Positions 63,405 through 64,000 of a stretch of 64,000 nt of DNA are shown in pieces. The notes under the pieces are model-generated. The model was not told the origin of the DNA. It saw only the letters and a program-made list of their open reading frames with translations, and did not search any database. The stretch covers positions 434,001 through 498,000 of the forward strand of contig NZ_CAJHCR010000004.1 in NCBI RefSeq assembly GCF_904848585.1. Direction: 5' to 3'. The position numbers and the translations under genes were made by a program. How positions within the stretch are numbered: position 1 is the stretch's first letter; each line of letters opens with the position of its first letter. This DNA comes from Paraburkholderia kirstenboschensis (GTDB taxonomy: Bacteria > Pseudomonadota > Gammaproteobacteria > Burkholderiales > Burkholderiaceae).

Positions 63405-64000
63405 ATGCTGAGCCGCTATGGCGCCCGGCTCGCGATCGGCCTTCTCAAACTCTTCGCGCTGCTGCCGTACGGTTTCATCGCCCGTCTCGGCGACGGACTC
63501 GGCTGGCTGCTGTATCAGATTCCCAGCCGGCGCAAGCGCATCGTCCATATCAACCTGAAGCTGTGTTTCCCCCAATGGAGCGACGAGCGGCGTGAAGACG
63601 TCGCGCAGAAGCATTTCCGCCACGCGATCCGCAGCTACCTCGAACGCAGCGTGCAGTGGTTCGGCTCTGCAAAGAAACTCGAGAAGCTGATCCAGCTCGA
63701 CAGCGCGATCGACCTGACCGACCCGAATCTGCCGCCTACGCTTTTTCTGGGCTTTCACTTCGTCGGCATCGAGGCGGGCTCGATCTTTCTCAATTACTCG
63801 CTCAAGCGCCGTTGCGGCTCGCTTTATCAGCCGATGTCGAACCCGGAGCTGGAAGAAGTCGCCAAGGCGGCGCGCGCGCGCTTCGGCGCGGACATGGCAA
63901 GCCGCGCCGACAGCGCGCGCATCGTGCTGCGCTGGTTGCGCGAACGCAAGCCGGTCATGCTTGGCGCCGACATGGACTACGGCGCGCGCAATTCAACCTT
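63405..64000 (+). CDS. lpxL: Lipid A biosynthesis acyltransferase (LpxL/HtrB), 3' truncated by window
   Basis: 198 codons of a gene running off the right edge. The acyltransferase adds a secondary acyl chain to the Kdo-lipid A precursor at the inner membrane. The N-terminal membrane anchor is LAIGLLKLFALLPYGFIARL. The catalytic H-x4-D/E motif is HFVGIE, and SLYQPMSNPELEEV and VMLGADMDYGARNS are conserved substrate-binding blocks. GGAGG lies four bases before the ATG. Divergent from metK, as in other Burkholderia. Confidence 0.93.
   Translation, partial: MLSRYGARLAIGLLKLFALLPYGFIARLGDGLGWLLYQIPSRRKRIVHINLKLCFPQWSDERREDVAQKHFRHAIRSYLERSVQWFGSAKKLEKLIQLDSAIDLTDPNLPPTLFLGFHFVGIEAGSIFLNYSLKRRCGSLYQPMSNPELEEVAKAARARFGADMASRADSARIVLRWLRERKPVMLGADMDYGARNST

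Overview
The window looks like chromosome 1 of a Burkholderia-group betaproteobacterium, most likely Paraburkholderia. The evidence is high GC, a short H-NS-type protein with the usual Burkholderia C-terminal motif, the conserved rsmI / yraN / diaA / dolP-like BON block, a HiPIP, and metK divergent from an lpxL-type acyltransferase. Species cannot be named from the sequence alone.

1-12275 is accessory DNA. It ends at tRNA-Ala(CGC), encoded on the minus strand at 12276-12351, and behaves like a P4-type integrative element entered from its integrase end. Reading leftwards from the tRNA: a DUF4102-only gene, a complete tyrosine integrase, a CaiB-like gene relic, an unknown gene, an AlpA-like regulator, a primase and SF3 helicase pair, a 1.2 kb gene-poor stretch, and a serine recombinase. 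Beyond these lies a decayed zone holding two copies of a 158-159 bp MITE with perfect 20 bp terminal inverted repeats, frameshifted gene remnants, and an open frame running off the left edge. The far attachment site is not in the window.

12352-33800 is core-like. It carries cytochrome c, the BON lipoprotein, DiaA, YraN and RsmI, then RlpA, an MBL hydrolase overlapping a 3'-5' exonuclease, an Lrp regulator, a CDF metal exporter, H-NS, a HugZ-like protein, an MFS carrier, a LivK-type binding protein, nitronate monooxygenase, dienelactone hydrolase, an amidase, HiPIP, an FAD oxidoreductase, a protease-less Lon-like AAA ATPase and an EEP-family hydrolase.

33822-41228 is a sugar locus: a GalM-type mutarotase divergent from a LacI-family regulator, then a YtfQ/R/T/YjfF-type ABC importer. 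Three copies of an 11 bp motif mark candidate LacI operators: two in the divergent spacer and one across the end of the regulator gene, next to the importer promoter.

41821-54037 carries ferredoxin-NADP reductase, a soluble two-component pair, an amino-acid permease, and a seven-gene molybdenum hydroxylase cluster (coxS-L-M-D-E-G-F order) whose large subunit has the form II AYRGAGR loop. 54092-64000 holds a PepSY protein behind a Fur-like box, SrkA, an MFS carrier, small membrane proteins, an aldo/keto reductase, a PhyH-type dioxygenase, metK and the start of lpxL. The metK leader can form a hairpin whose loop is complementary to the metK Shine-Dalgarno, which is the best candidate for an undescribed regulatory element here.
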